NCBI RefSeq assembly: GCF_042677945.1
Contig: NZ_JBHUDN010000014.1
Source of the DNA: Haloplanus litoreus
GTDB taxonomy: Archaea; Halobacteriota; Halobacteria; Halobacteriales; Haloferacaceae
Length of the DNA: 64,000 nucleotides
Strand: one strand, 5' to 3'
Made by a program: the position numbers and the translations under genes. This document shows, piece by piece, positions 16,890 through 24,382 of this stretch. The number at the start of each line of letters is the position of its first letter. Position 1 is the first letter of the stretch. The notes beneath the pieces are model-generated. The model did no database searches. It worked only from the letters and a program-made list of their open reading frames with translations, and was not told the origin of the DNA.

Positions 16890-18613
16890 GTTCCATCGAC
16901 TCAACGGCCTCCACAGGGGGAGGTGGAAAGGAACCCATCGGGACGGTCGCGGGACCCGGAGAAGGTCCGAACGAATTCATCGTCGTCACGCCAGACGAGC
17001 AGGCGGTCAAGACTGGGGAGTTCATCACGTACGCAGTCCCTGTCGAAGGAACCGACAGAGATGTCATCGCACGGGTGACCAATCGCGAACAGACCAGAGG
17101 GCTACCTGAGACGTTCATGGCAGACCCGAACGTCGCCCCGGAGACTGTCGCATCGACACTCGGTGTTCCGACGGATGAAATCGATCTCTATCGGCTTGAG
17201 GCGACAGTCATCGGATTTTACGATACGGCGATGCAGACGTTCTCAAATCCACGCCAGCTCCCGAGTCCGGGAACTCGTCTGTGGACTGCCCCCAACGAAA
17301 TGTTGGAGGCGATACTCCCGAACCTTGGGGTCGACGAGGAGGCAGCAATTGATGCAAGTGGGTCGATCGACCTCAGTCGCGTCGACGTGGAAGATCGGGA
17401 AGGCCTCGCACACATGGGTTGGCTCCTCAACCGAGAGGCGAATGCGGTCGACATTCACGTCCCAATCGACGAGTTCGCGGCTACCCACCTCGCGATCCTC
17501 GCCTCTACAGGCTCCGGGAAGTCGTATACAGCGGGCGTTCTGATGGAAGAGATGATGATGCCCGACTCGCGGGCATCGTTACTCGTCTTCGACCCGCACG
17601 GCGAGTACGGGACGCTCTCTGAGATGCGTGGTGACGAGACGTTCTCCGATAAGGGGTACCAGCCGGAAGTGGAGTATTTCGACCCAGAAAACCTGCGTAT
17701 CCGCATCTCGGAGTTGAACGTTGGGGACGTGATGTCCATTCTCGATAATCCAAGCGATCGGATGCAGGAGCGGTTGGACGGTGGATGGCGCGCAATGCAA
17801 CGGCGAGAGTCGCGAACGTGGGGGGTGGATGACCTGCTTGACGAGATGCGTCAGCAGTACGGGGAGGACGACTCCAGTGTAGGTGCGTTAGAGTGGCGAC
17901 TCCGACGGTCGATCCAGCGAAACGACCTCTTCACCACAGACGCGAATGTCCCCCTTGACGACTTAGTGGCTCCCGGGCGATGTACGGTCCTCCAGATGGA
18001 CACCCTGAGCCGCCGCGATCAGCAGATGATTGCGACCGTTCTCCTGCGTCGCCTGTATCAGGCACGGCTAGCAGCGGTTCGGAACCGTGGAGAGGACGAC
18101 GCGTATGACGGTGAGATTATCAGACATCCGCTGTTCGCCCTCTTCGAGGAAGGCCACCGATTCGCCCCCGCGACTGGTGAGGCCCCGTCACTTGGGATTA
18201 TGCGAACCATTACATCTGAAGGTCGGAAGTTCGGATTCGGACTGGGAATCATCAGTCAGCGTCCGTCGAAGATCAACCAAGACGTACTGTCACAGTGTGG
18301 GACGCAAGTGACGATGCAAATCAAGAATCCCACTGACCAAGATGCAATCAAGAACAGCGTTGAGGCTGCTGGTGAAGAGGTGCTCCGGGAACTTCCCGGA
18401 CTGACTCCGGGACAAGCAGTCGTCTCGGGGGATTCGATGAACACGCCAGTGCTGATTCAGGTGAGAGAGCGCCATACCCGCCACGGGGCTGACAGCATCC
18501 CAGCGACTTCACAGTGGCAGCAAGCACATGAAGAGCAACGACAGCAGCCGAGCCGAGCAGAAGCTGCTGATATGGGTGGTGGTGAATCAACAGGAGAAGA
18601 AGATCTGTTGTAG
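16886..18613 (+). CDS. HerA-like hexameric DNA-translocating ATPase
   Basis: A 575-aa protein. The N-terminal HAS-barrel (IGTVAGPGEGPNEFIVVTPD, residues 22-41) is followed by a FtsK-HerA type RecA domain. Walker A ILASTGSGKSYT is near residues 204-215, Walker B HPLFALFEEGHRFAP near 414-428, and a sensor segment LGIISQRPSKIN follows near 455. The C-terminus ends in a Gly/Gln-rich tail. HerA pumps DNA into the NurA nuclease. It starts inside the stop of the preceding gene (ATGA) and closes the operon. Walker A Lys and Walker B Glu are both present, so it should be active. Confidence 0.9.
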   Translation: MSSIDSTASTGGGGKEPIGTVAGPGEGPNEFIVVTPDEQAVKTGEFITYAVPVEGTDRDVIARVTNREQTRGLPETFMADPNVAPETVASTLGVPTDEIDLYRLEATVIGFYDTAMQTFSNPRQLPSPGTRLWTAPNEMLEAILPNLGVDEEAAIDASGSIDLSRVDVEDREGLAHMGWLLNREANAVDIHVPIDEFAATHLAILASTGSGKSYTAGVLMEEMMMPDSRASLLVFDPHGEYGTLSEMRGDETFSDKGYQPEVEYFDPENLRIRISELNVGDVMSILDNPSDRMQERLDGGWRAMQRRESRTWGVDDLLDEMRQQYGEDDSSVGALEWRLRRSIQRNDLFTTDANVPLDDLVAPGRCTVLQMDTLSRRDQQMIATVLLRRLYQARLAAVRNRGEDDAYDGEIIRHPLFALFEEGHRFAPATGEAPSLGIMRTITSEGRKFGFGLGIISQRPSKINQDVLSQCGTQVTMQIKNPTDQDAIKNSVEAAGEEVLRELPGLTPGQAVVSGDSMNTPVLIQVRERHTRHGADSIPATSQWQQAHEEQRQQPSRAEAADMGGGESTGEEDLL

Positions 18614-18768
18614 CCTGCTCCCGAACACTTCCCAGTGCGATATCCAATGCCCAAATTTGAAAGATACTGTATTGTGGGACCACTATAACAGCCCAATACA
18701 CACAATATTCTCGAAGATATTAGAAAATTTGGAGAAACTATATTACCGAATGCACACTACTCTGAGAT

Positions 18769-19077
18769 ATGTCTAAGAAAGACATAGACGAAATGACGGA
18801 CGAGGAACGGATTCAGAAGGCAATCGAGAACCTCGAACAGGTACAGGTTCAACTGGCCGAGATTCCGAGTCTGATGTTCTCTGATGGAGGAGACCTGTAC
18901 CCCGATCAAAAGGGCTTGGTTTCGATTCTTCGGTTACTAACAGAGTCGACTGTAGAGTCGTTCGAAAACCGGTTTACCGGTGAAGATGACAGTCCCCGGG
19001 TCGAGTACGCCACCAAACTACTCTGGGAGATTCACGAAGACCCGACCTTCCGGGAACTGAACCTGCCCGAAGCCTAA
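18769..19077 (+). CDS. Hypothetical 102-aa acidic protein
   Basis: Not recognised. It starts MSKKDIDEMTDEERIQKAIENL and is mainly helical and acidic, without cysteines or membrane segments. It is preceded by a very AT-rich 150-base gap, so it probably has its own promoter rather than belonging to the HerA operon. It converges on the unknown gene ending at 19149. Confidence 0.65.
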   Translation: MSKKDIDEMTDEERIQKAIENLEQVQVQLAEIPSLMFSDGGDLYPDQKGLVSILRLLTESTVESFENRFTGEDDSPRVEYATKLLWEIHEDPTFRELNLPEA

Positions 19078-19148
19078 GCGCCTCTAGAACCCCGTACACC
19101 TGCGGGACAACTCCAGATGAAAATCTGATTTGACGCCTCAAACTCCTT

Positions 19149-19856
19149 CTACGTCATCCGCTCGTGGTAATCGACGACTCGCTCAATAAACAGTTCGTAC
19201 TCCTTACCCAACCGGTCGGCCAGTACGATACACGGAACGCCGAGAGCACGAACGAATGAGGCAGAACAGATTTCCTCCCCGTCCACCGCAGCCAGATACT
19301 GACGGTGGAGGCCCTGATCCTCACTTATCTGGGTAATAGCCTTCAGTAAACGCAGAGGGTGCCCCCTGAACTCGCGTGGTTCGTCGTCTCCGACTATTAC
19401 GACCCCGATTCGTGTCGGATCAGGAGTCAGGGAGAGTTCCTGCAGGGTTGCCTCTCTATGGCCTTTGTTACTAGAGTCGGCACGTCGCTCGGCTACAAAC
19501 GCGTGATGTTGGAGGTATCGCTGAGCGTACGGTTCAACCTCTGCCTGACAGCGGACTCGACCGAAATCATCGAGAGCGGTGCGAAACGCTGCGTGCCAGT
19601 CTGGAGTTGCCTCCTTGGGGCGTACTGAACTATGGGTAGTCGTCTCGACCAGCGCGTCGCCAAGAGAGGGGGTCAGCTTTCCTTTAGTCGAAGCATGGAC
19701 CGACTTCCACTCTTCATTCGTGTTTCGAAGATAGCTCCACCCCACCTCTGAACCGAATTGGCGAAGACTGAGGACCTGTGGAATCTCCGTGTCCTCGATA
19801 CAGCGTACGTTAGTAGCCTCAATTATCGCCCGAACCCGAGGAGGTAGTTCAGTCAC
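19149..19856 (-). CDS. Hypothetical protein, second gene of a minus-strand pair
   Basis: The open frame extends upstream to 19976, but that part overlaps the wHTH gene at 19867-20100. A GTG at 19856 (then TELPPRVRAIIEA) gives 235 aa and starts 11 bases after that gene's stop, the usual operon spacing, so I prefer it. The C-terminal half has an alpha/beta look (TRIGVVIVGDDEP, then VRALGVPCIVLADRLGKEYELFIERVVDY). No known motif. Function unknown. Confidence 0.6.
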   Translation of the reverse strand: MTELPPRVRAIIEATNVRCIEDTEIPQVLSLRQFGSEVGWSYLRNTNEEWKSVHASTKGKLTPSLGDALVETTTHSSVRPKEATPDWHAAFRTALDDFGRVRCQAEVEPYAQRYLQHHAFVAERRADSSNKGHREATLQELSLTPDPTRIGVVIVGDDEPREFRGHPLRLLKAITQISEDQGLHRQYLAAVDGEEICSASFVRALGVPCIVLADRLGKEYELFIERVVDYHERMT

Positions 19857-19866
19857 GGTAATGGAC

Positions 19867-20100
19867 TCAGTCGCCCTTCCTTGCTGGTATCGAGTCGTCG
19901 AGGTCCAGAAGTCGCCGGGCTTTCTCATCGGGGAGCCACAATTCGCCTTCTTTCCGAACCCAGTTTTTCTGCTCAAATCGGCGTAGCATTATCGCAACTG
20001 AGACAAGCTCACCGCCTTCGAACGGTAGTTCTTCAAGCCGAAACGAACCCTCGTGCTTCAGAGTCTCTAGTACCGTTTCCCACGCTTTGTCAGTCAACAT
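19867..20100 (-). CDS. Small winged-helix-like protein (77 aa)
   Basis: A 77-aa protein. The pattern WETVLETLKHEGSFRLEEL, MLRRFEQKNWVRKEGELWLP fits a short winged helix with recognition helix and wing. It is probably a DNA-binding partner or antitoxin-like protein for the product of the downstream gene at 19149-19856, which starts 11 bases after its stop. The gene pair arrangement resembles regulator/effector cassettes, but the effector is not recognised. Confidence 0.6.
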   Translation of the reverse strand: MLTDKAWETVLETLKHEGSFRLEELPFEGGELVSVAIMLRRFEQKNWVRKEGELWLPDEKARRLLDLDDSIPARKGD

Positions 20101-20199
20101 TGCTAGCGAATAGGACCGGATTGAATATAGCTGAGTCAGTTTATACAGGATATTCGGATCTGGATTAAACCATTGCAGTCGGTCGTCGTGGGCTCTAAT

Positions 20200-20355
20200 A
20201 TGACCGACAGAGGTCCACGTCTAACAGATGGCCATCTTGAGTACACGAGGATATCTGGACAGTGGTATCGGTGTACTCTCTGCAAAACTGTAGTCTCGGC
20301 CCGTGAGATATCCGAACTACTCCACTACCACCGATGCAGTGCCTTGAAGAGATAA
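20200..20355 (+). CDS. Small zinc-finger-like protein (51 aa)
   Basis: A 51-aa protein starting at ATG 20200 (MTDRGPRLTDG). It has YRCTLCKTVVSAREISELLHYHRC: a CxxC knuckle and a HxxxC pair 17 residues later, suited to one zinc ion. A further in-frame start exists at 20173. Haloarchaea encode many such one-domain zinc mini-proteins; the role is unknown. Confidence 0.5.
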   Translation: MTDRGPRLTDGHLEYTRISGQWYRCTLCKTVVSAREISELLHYHRCSALKR

Positions 20356-20373
20356 CTCGTCTCCCGACAGCCG

Positions 20374-20664
20374 TTACTGAATCCGCATTCCGGGAGGAGC
20401 GCATTCGATGCAGTATAACACGGTACCTGTACTGAGTCGTTCCTCGCCGTCGAAGGATTCCCAGCTAGCTTGGAGACACCGGTCATCAGAATCAATCCTC
20501 GTCCCACAATCCGAACAGTTTGTAGGGGCCAGCCTACGTTGTCGTCGCCACTCTCTCAAGATCTCGTTCGCAGTACGGTCCTCCTCGCTGACTACGTCAG
20601 TACGCTCCAACCACTCATTCCAATCCAATGTCGTAACGTCGTCCTCCTCCCTGTCCTCGTTCAT
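20374..20664 (-). CDS. Zinc-ribbon-like 96-aa protein
   Basis: I chose ATG 20664 (MNEDREEDDVTTLDW) because it overlaps the stop of the short gene upstream (ATGA), giving translational coupling. The C-terminus has CSDCGTRIDSDDRC followed about 20 residues later by YCIECAPPG, two CxxC-type knuckles of a zinc ribbon. The N-terminal half is acidic and helical (DRTANEILREWRRQRRL). Function unknown; haloarchaeal zinc-ribbon proteins of this size are common. Confidence 0.65.
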   Translation of the reverse strand: MNEDREEDDVTTLDWNEWLERTDVVSEEDRTANEILREWRRQRRLAPTNCSDCGTRIDSDDRCLQASWESFDGEERLSTGTVLYCIECAPPGMRIQ

Positions 20665-20816
20665 CGATAATCCGCGAAAACTTTCGCGTGGGACCTCTCT
20701 TGTAGCCACTCGTATTCTGTATGGGCTGTACTAACTACGGTTGATAGCTCATCGTCGGAACCCCCGATTACAAGAACCGTGATTTCGCCGTCTTGTAGCA
20801 AGCAATGTGAATCCAT
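20661..20816 (-). CDS. Small 51-aa protein coupled to the zinc-ribbon gene
   Basis: A 51-aa reading frame from ATG 20816: MDSHCLLQDGEITVLVIGG, then a helical segment ending KVFADYR and a TGA that overlaps the ATG of the next gene. The ATGA overlap, acidic/hydrophobic balance and a plausible beta-alpha unit support it as a real gene that length cut-offs would miss. Function unknown. Confidence 0.55.
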   Translation of the reverse strand: MDSHCLLQDGEITVLVIGGSDDELSTVVSTAHTEYEWLQERSHAKVFADYR

Positions 20817-21178
20817 CACCCTCTCAAAACGGCTAGGTGGGCTTAACAGAGAGAGTTCAATTCATACATATCTATGACGGATAATTGCCGAAGGAGTAGA
20901 GTGGGACCCCTCAAGTAAAATAGAACACCATAGACGGACAGATCGTCGGCATCACAACAATGGGGTTCGGCTCGTATCTGGGAGTGTTTCCCTTACTGAT
21001 GAAGTGCTACTCGGTCGCTACTACAATCAGGGTATGGAAAATGGGATCCGGGGAGTGGTCAGAGATCGGCGAAACGACTGGGAATTCCTTCGAGAGCGAG
21101 GATATTCTCCGTAGCAAGACCACAGCGATGAGAGCCAAGCAGCAGTATAATAGACTGTTGACTGTATGTTGCTGCGGC
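20817..21178. other. Intergenic region, no supported gene
   Basis: A plus-strand frame at 20960-21196 is open, but its composition (Met/Cys-rich, not acidic) is unlike haloarchaeal proteins. I see nothing else apart from AT-rich stretches near 20870-20900. Confidence 0.4.
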
Positions 21179-21742
21179 TCAACGAAGATGCTCTAAAATC
21201 TGGAGGAAGCGGAACGCCGGTTCGCCGTAATCCTTCTTGTCATCGGCGGCGAGTTCTCGTAGGTCCTCAACACGGTCGGTGTACTCCCCGTTGATTATCA
21301 TCTCAATATCGTGGTTGTATTCTGCCTCAAATTCTGCCGCGAGTTGATCAAGGCCATCTGTCAGGTACCCGCGCGGGAGGACCGGCGACCAGAGCTGGAA
21401 TACATATTGGTCAGCGTCGTCAAAGACCTCCGTGACGTATTCGTGGTCCGCAGTGAACTTCTTCCACAGTTTTTCGAGCGTGTATTGGTAGTCGGTGTTT
21501 CCAAATTCGTCCCAGCGACTGGTGGATGGCTCCCCCGGGTAGATTGTTCCGTGGAGGTGAGTGATGACCTCACAGGTGTAGATGACTTGTTCCCCGTCAG
21601 TGGAGTCGATACCGATGACATCAATCTCCATCTGCTCGCCTTCTGTTTTCGATCGTTGGTTGTAGCTGACGACCTCGCAGTCGGTTACGAGCTTGTGATA
21701 CGCTCCAACGATATGCTCGCCGAGTTGCGTTTCAGATACCAT
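21179..21742 (-). CDS. Putative PD-(D/E)xK-like nuclease, 187 aa
   Basis: ATG 21742 (MVSETQLGEHIVGAYHKLV) is preferred over a Met five residues upstream. The core reads GEQMEIDVIGID, then VIYTCEVITHLHGTIYP: an Asp at the end of one strand and a Glu-x-Val/Ile strand 15 residues later, as in restriction-fold nucleases, although the usual Lys is not obvious. An N-terminal helix carries the leading Glu. It is followed by an acidic helical C-terminus. Defence context supports a nuclease role, but the fold assignment is tentative. Confidence 0.6.
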   Translation of the reverse strand: MVSETQLGEHIVGAYHKLVTDCEVVSYNQRSKTEGEQMEIDVIGIDSTDGEQVIYTCEVITHLHGTIYPGEPSTSRWDEFGNTDYQYTLEKLWKKFTADHEYVTEVFDDADQYVFQLWSPVLPRGYLTDGLDQLAAEFEAEYNHDIEMIINGEYTDRVEDLRELAADDKKDYGEPAFRFLQILEHLR

Positions 21743-21802
21743 ATCTCGAAGATTCAATCGTAGGTATACTACGTTAGTCTGGGAAATTCGAGTCTCCAGA
21801 TA

Positions 21803-22591
21803 TTAACTCGTGGGGAAGTCGTCGTCAGGGATACCAAAGATGACCACGACGACTCGGCCAGTCTCAACATCTCGGATGTAGTAGCCGCCGGGTGGCGAAT
21901 CGTCTGCATCGTACTCTGGAAGGTCACCAAGAGCGCTCTCCACCTCATCCATATCCCACGACCGGGTATTCGTTTCTCGAACCCAGTCTTCGTCCTCTCC
22001 ATCTGAAGCGCTCTCGACTACTAGTTGAATCGGCGACACAGGATCGATAGCCGGGTGATTCGATGGCACGACTTCTGCGTCATCTGGAATCTCATCAACA
22101 GGGATTGCGATAATCGTACGCTCGTCCTTTGGAGTCATAAAGAACGAGACACTTGATCCCGCGACGATACCGGCATAGATCCCAGCAGGTCCGAGGGGTG
22201 CCCCAGCGATCCCACCAATAAACGCACCCGCAGCGGTATTTCGAGATCGATCTCCCCCGACCTCCTCCGCTGTTTCTACAAACCGGTCTAGGAGCGTATC
22301 CAATGACGTGTCCCCGGATCTGAAGTCGTCTATAGCGTTTTCCAAGCCGGATTGCATATCAGCGAGATTCATATAGACATCACGCTGGATGTCGGAAGCC
22401 TGTGCAGCCCTCGACTCCAGTTCCGATGAGAGCCAGTTGACGATCCCGGCACTCTCTGCGGGCTGAATCTCAACGGTCTCGTAGCTCTCGTCGTGTTGGA
22501 AGCAGAATCGACCGTCTTTCGCTACTCGACTACATCTGTCCCCACTACCCGTTATCGCGATACACCGCTCTTCGTCTTCGAGGTCTGGCAT
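21803..22591 (-). CDS. Zinc-finger protein with glycine-zipper membrane segment
   Basis: A 262-aa protein. N-terminal residues 10-33 (CIAITGSGDRCSRVAKDG, then FCFQH) form the C-x(9)-C-x(9)-C-x3-H knuckle of DUF5763-like fingers, often seen at the start of defence-island proteins. Residues 75-110 are a helical linker. Residues 120-150 (AAGAFIGGIAGAPLGPAGIY, then AGIVAGSSVSFF) form a glycine-zipper hydrophobic hairpin suited to membrane insertion. The C-terminal domain is acidic with a beta-rich end (GGYYIRDVETGRVVVVIFG). The pairing of an N-terminal sensor-like finger and a pore-like segment suggests a membrane effector, which is inference. Confidence 0.65.
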   Translation of the reverse strand: MPDLEDEERCIAITGSGDRCSRVAKDGRFCFQHDESYETVEIQPAESAGIVNWLSSELESRAAQASDIQRDVYMNLADMQSGLENAIDDFRSGDTSLDTLLDRFVETAEEVGGDRSRNTAAGAFIGGIAGAPLGPAGIYAGIVAGSSVSFFMTPKDERTIIAIPVDEIPDDAEVVPSNHPAIDPVSPIQLVVESASDGEDEDWVRETNTRSWDMDEVESALGDLPEYDADDSPPGGYYIRDVETGRVVVVIFGIPDDDFPTS

Positions 22592-22622
22592 AACAGAATC
22601 TTCGCCGATTCCAGTATAAATG

Positions 22623-23189
22623 TTAGTTTGAGCCGAGACTCCGCTGCTGTATTCGAGCGCGGTCTATTACCCAAACTACAGCTGCCCCTACACAGAAGGC
22701 AATACCGACGAAGACCGACCCAATAGCCCACAGCAGCAACTGTTGCGTTCCAACGACAGGAAGGGAAACGTCGTAAGCCAGTGCCATCGTGAATAGAGTC
22801 GTAAAGAGCGCACCCGCGATCATCAGAATCAGCCCCACACCAATGAATTGTACTGGCTGCCTTTGGAGCAATTCCGAGACAGTGAGGTCGTCGGAAACGG
22901 GTTCTACTTCAACATCCGTGGGTATTGGCCACTGAGACTTGCTGTTGCGTATCCAGTAGATACGACCACCTCCAGCAGCCGCAGAATCCAGAATCTCACG
23001 TTCTTCGAGATCACTCAGCCTGTCCCGCGTTCCCTGACTAGAGAGCCCGATCTCGTTCTGAACTCGCCGGCGCGACAGAAACGGTCGGTCACTCTCAACG
23101 AAGACTGCGACGAGATGGCTGTCCTGCACCTCTTTGCTGGCATCAAATTCCAAATCCTCCTTGATCGACGGTGGAATTTCTGCTGTCAT
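22623..23189 (-). CDS. Winged-helix protein with two C-terminal membrane helices
   Basis: I chose the second Met of a Met-Met pair at 23189 (MTAEIPPSIKEDLEFDASKE). Residues 20-85 form a winged helix (RPFLSRRRVQNEIGLSSQGT, then LSDLEEREILDSAAAGGGRIYWI). Residues about 115-175 hold two hydrophobic helices (FIGVGLILMIAGALFTTLF and LLLWAIGSVFVGIAFCVGAA). It is a membrane-tethered DNA-binding protein, a common haloarchaeal layout; the gene at 29770 has the same design. Targets unknown. Confidence 0.7.
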   Translation of the reverse strand: MTAEIPPSIKEDLEFDASKEVQDSHLVAVFVESDRPFLSRRRVQNEIGLSSQGTRDRLSDLEEREILDSAAAGGGRIYWIRNSKSQWPIPTDVEVEPVSDDLTVSELLQRQPVQFIGVGLILMIAGALFTTLFTMALAYDVSLPVVGTQQLLLWAIGSVFVGIAFCVGAAVVWVIDRARIQQRSLGSN

Positions 23190-23308
23190 CATTGAAGTTG
23201 TTAATCCCCAACCCTCCTCAGCGGCAGTTGGTGACCGCCAATTGGGTGTTACCAACACCCAAATTCTGATTCCCCATCAAGATACCTGCTCCCCTTACGT
23301 AGAAGCGG

Positions 23309-24163
23309 ATGGCACACCAAACACCTCCGACACCGGACTCAAATCCGGGTCGCGTGTTTCGGAGTATCGTTACAGCAACCATCACGGGTAGTACACCCGC
23401 GCAGCGTGCACTCGCATTCGGATTCATCCCGACTATTCTCCTGTTTATCGGGGCACTTCCGCTTCATCAGCAGCAACAGTGGGTTCTAAATCTAAATGAC
23501 CCAACGGTGGTACAGCTGTACCTCTCCAACTTCGTTCACGGAGATATCCCCCACCTCGCAAACAACATTCTCAGCTACCTTCTGCTTATGCTGTTCATTT
23601 TCCCATTGGCAGTGAGTGCGGGTAAGCAACGGATCCTCCGTATCGTATCGATTCTGTTTCTGACCATACTCCCTCTCCTCGTGTCGGTGTACTCAATAGC
23701 AACACTCGGCGACATGGGTGCGGAGACAGTCGTCGGATTCTCTGGCGTGATTGCTGGTTACGCTGGGGCCCTCCCGTTCTTTATCGCTTATCACGTGAAC
23801 GAGAAAGTTGCTGACATCGGTGTTGAGATTGCTGGCACTAGCCTCATGGGACTGGAGTTAGGGGCGGTACTGTGGCTTGCTGGACTCCGTAGATGGTCGA
23901 TAGTCCTTCTAGCCGTGCTTAGTGTAGTTGGACTCGGATTCGCCGGGTACGACCGGCAGGTTGTCGCGAAGATCGGCCGGGAATATGAAGTTCATCTGGT
24001 AGTGTATGCGCTCATACTATTCGCAGCGGTACCGGTTACGCTGTTCGTAGGTGTAGGCGCTGGTACGAACGTCTATGGCCATCTTATCGGACTTATCGGA
24101 GGTTTCCTTCTTATGTTGGGTGTGTTACTAACTCGGAGGGTAGCAATTCAAATTGTCACTTAG
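23309..24163 (+). CDS. Rhomboid-family intramembrane serine protease
   Basis: A 284-aa protein with six or seven hydrophobic helices. Rhomboid hallmarks are NFVHGDIPHLANNILSYLL (residues 74-92, the H...N oxyanion region), the catalytic GFSG at 143-146 (Ser145) and the catalytic His in TNVYGHLIG (His258). Rhomboids cut membrane proteins within their transmembrane helices. It diverges from the membrane-tethered winged-helix gene at 23189, about 120 bases away. A rhomboid between defence genes could release a membrane-tethered regulator such as that neighbour, which is inference. The catalytic residues are intact. Confidence 0.85.
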   Translation: MAHQTPPTPDSNPGRVFRSIVTATITGSTPAQRALAFGFIPTILLFIGALPLHQQQQWVLNLNDPTVVQLYLSNFVHGDIPHLANNILSYLLLMLFIFPLAVSAGKQRILRIVSILFLTILPLLVSVYSIATLGDMGAETVVGFSGVIAGYAGALPFFIAYHVNEKVADIGVEIAGTSLMGLELGAVLWLAGLRRWSIVLLAVLSVVGLGFAGYDRQVVAKIGREYEVHLVVYALILFAAVPVTLFVGVGAGTNVYGHLIGLIGGFLLMLGVLLTRRVAIQIVT

Positions 24164-24290
24164 GTTTCATCGTATAGGGTCGGCGCGGCCTTGACAAGTG
24201 ATAACTTAGATATATACTTCAAAATAATTGATGGGGCCGAGATAGGAGAGCTCCAACTTAGTTCGTGAGTAGTTCACCGTATCTGGCGAC

Positions 24291-24313
24291 ATCTTATGGA
24301 GATTCCATTAGTT
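24291..24313. promoter_or_regulatory. Island palindrome, copy 6
   Basis: ATCTTATGGA and TCCATTAGTT flank GAT, with 8 of 10 arm positions complementary. It lies 70 bases before the HEPN-protein start at 24383, so it is well placed to control the HEPN/methyltransferase-like gene set. Confidence 0.65.
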
Positions 24314-24382
24314 CAGTCACACGCTGCGAAGCCGCAAAGAGCTCCCAATTAATACTAATCCGACAAACACACGGAATAGAGT

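Noticed and set aside
20960..21196. Plus-strand 78-codon frame as a gene.
   Set aside because: Non-acidic, Met/Cys-rich composition and no start-site support.
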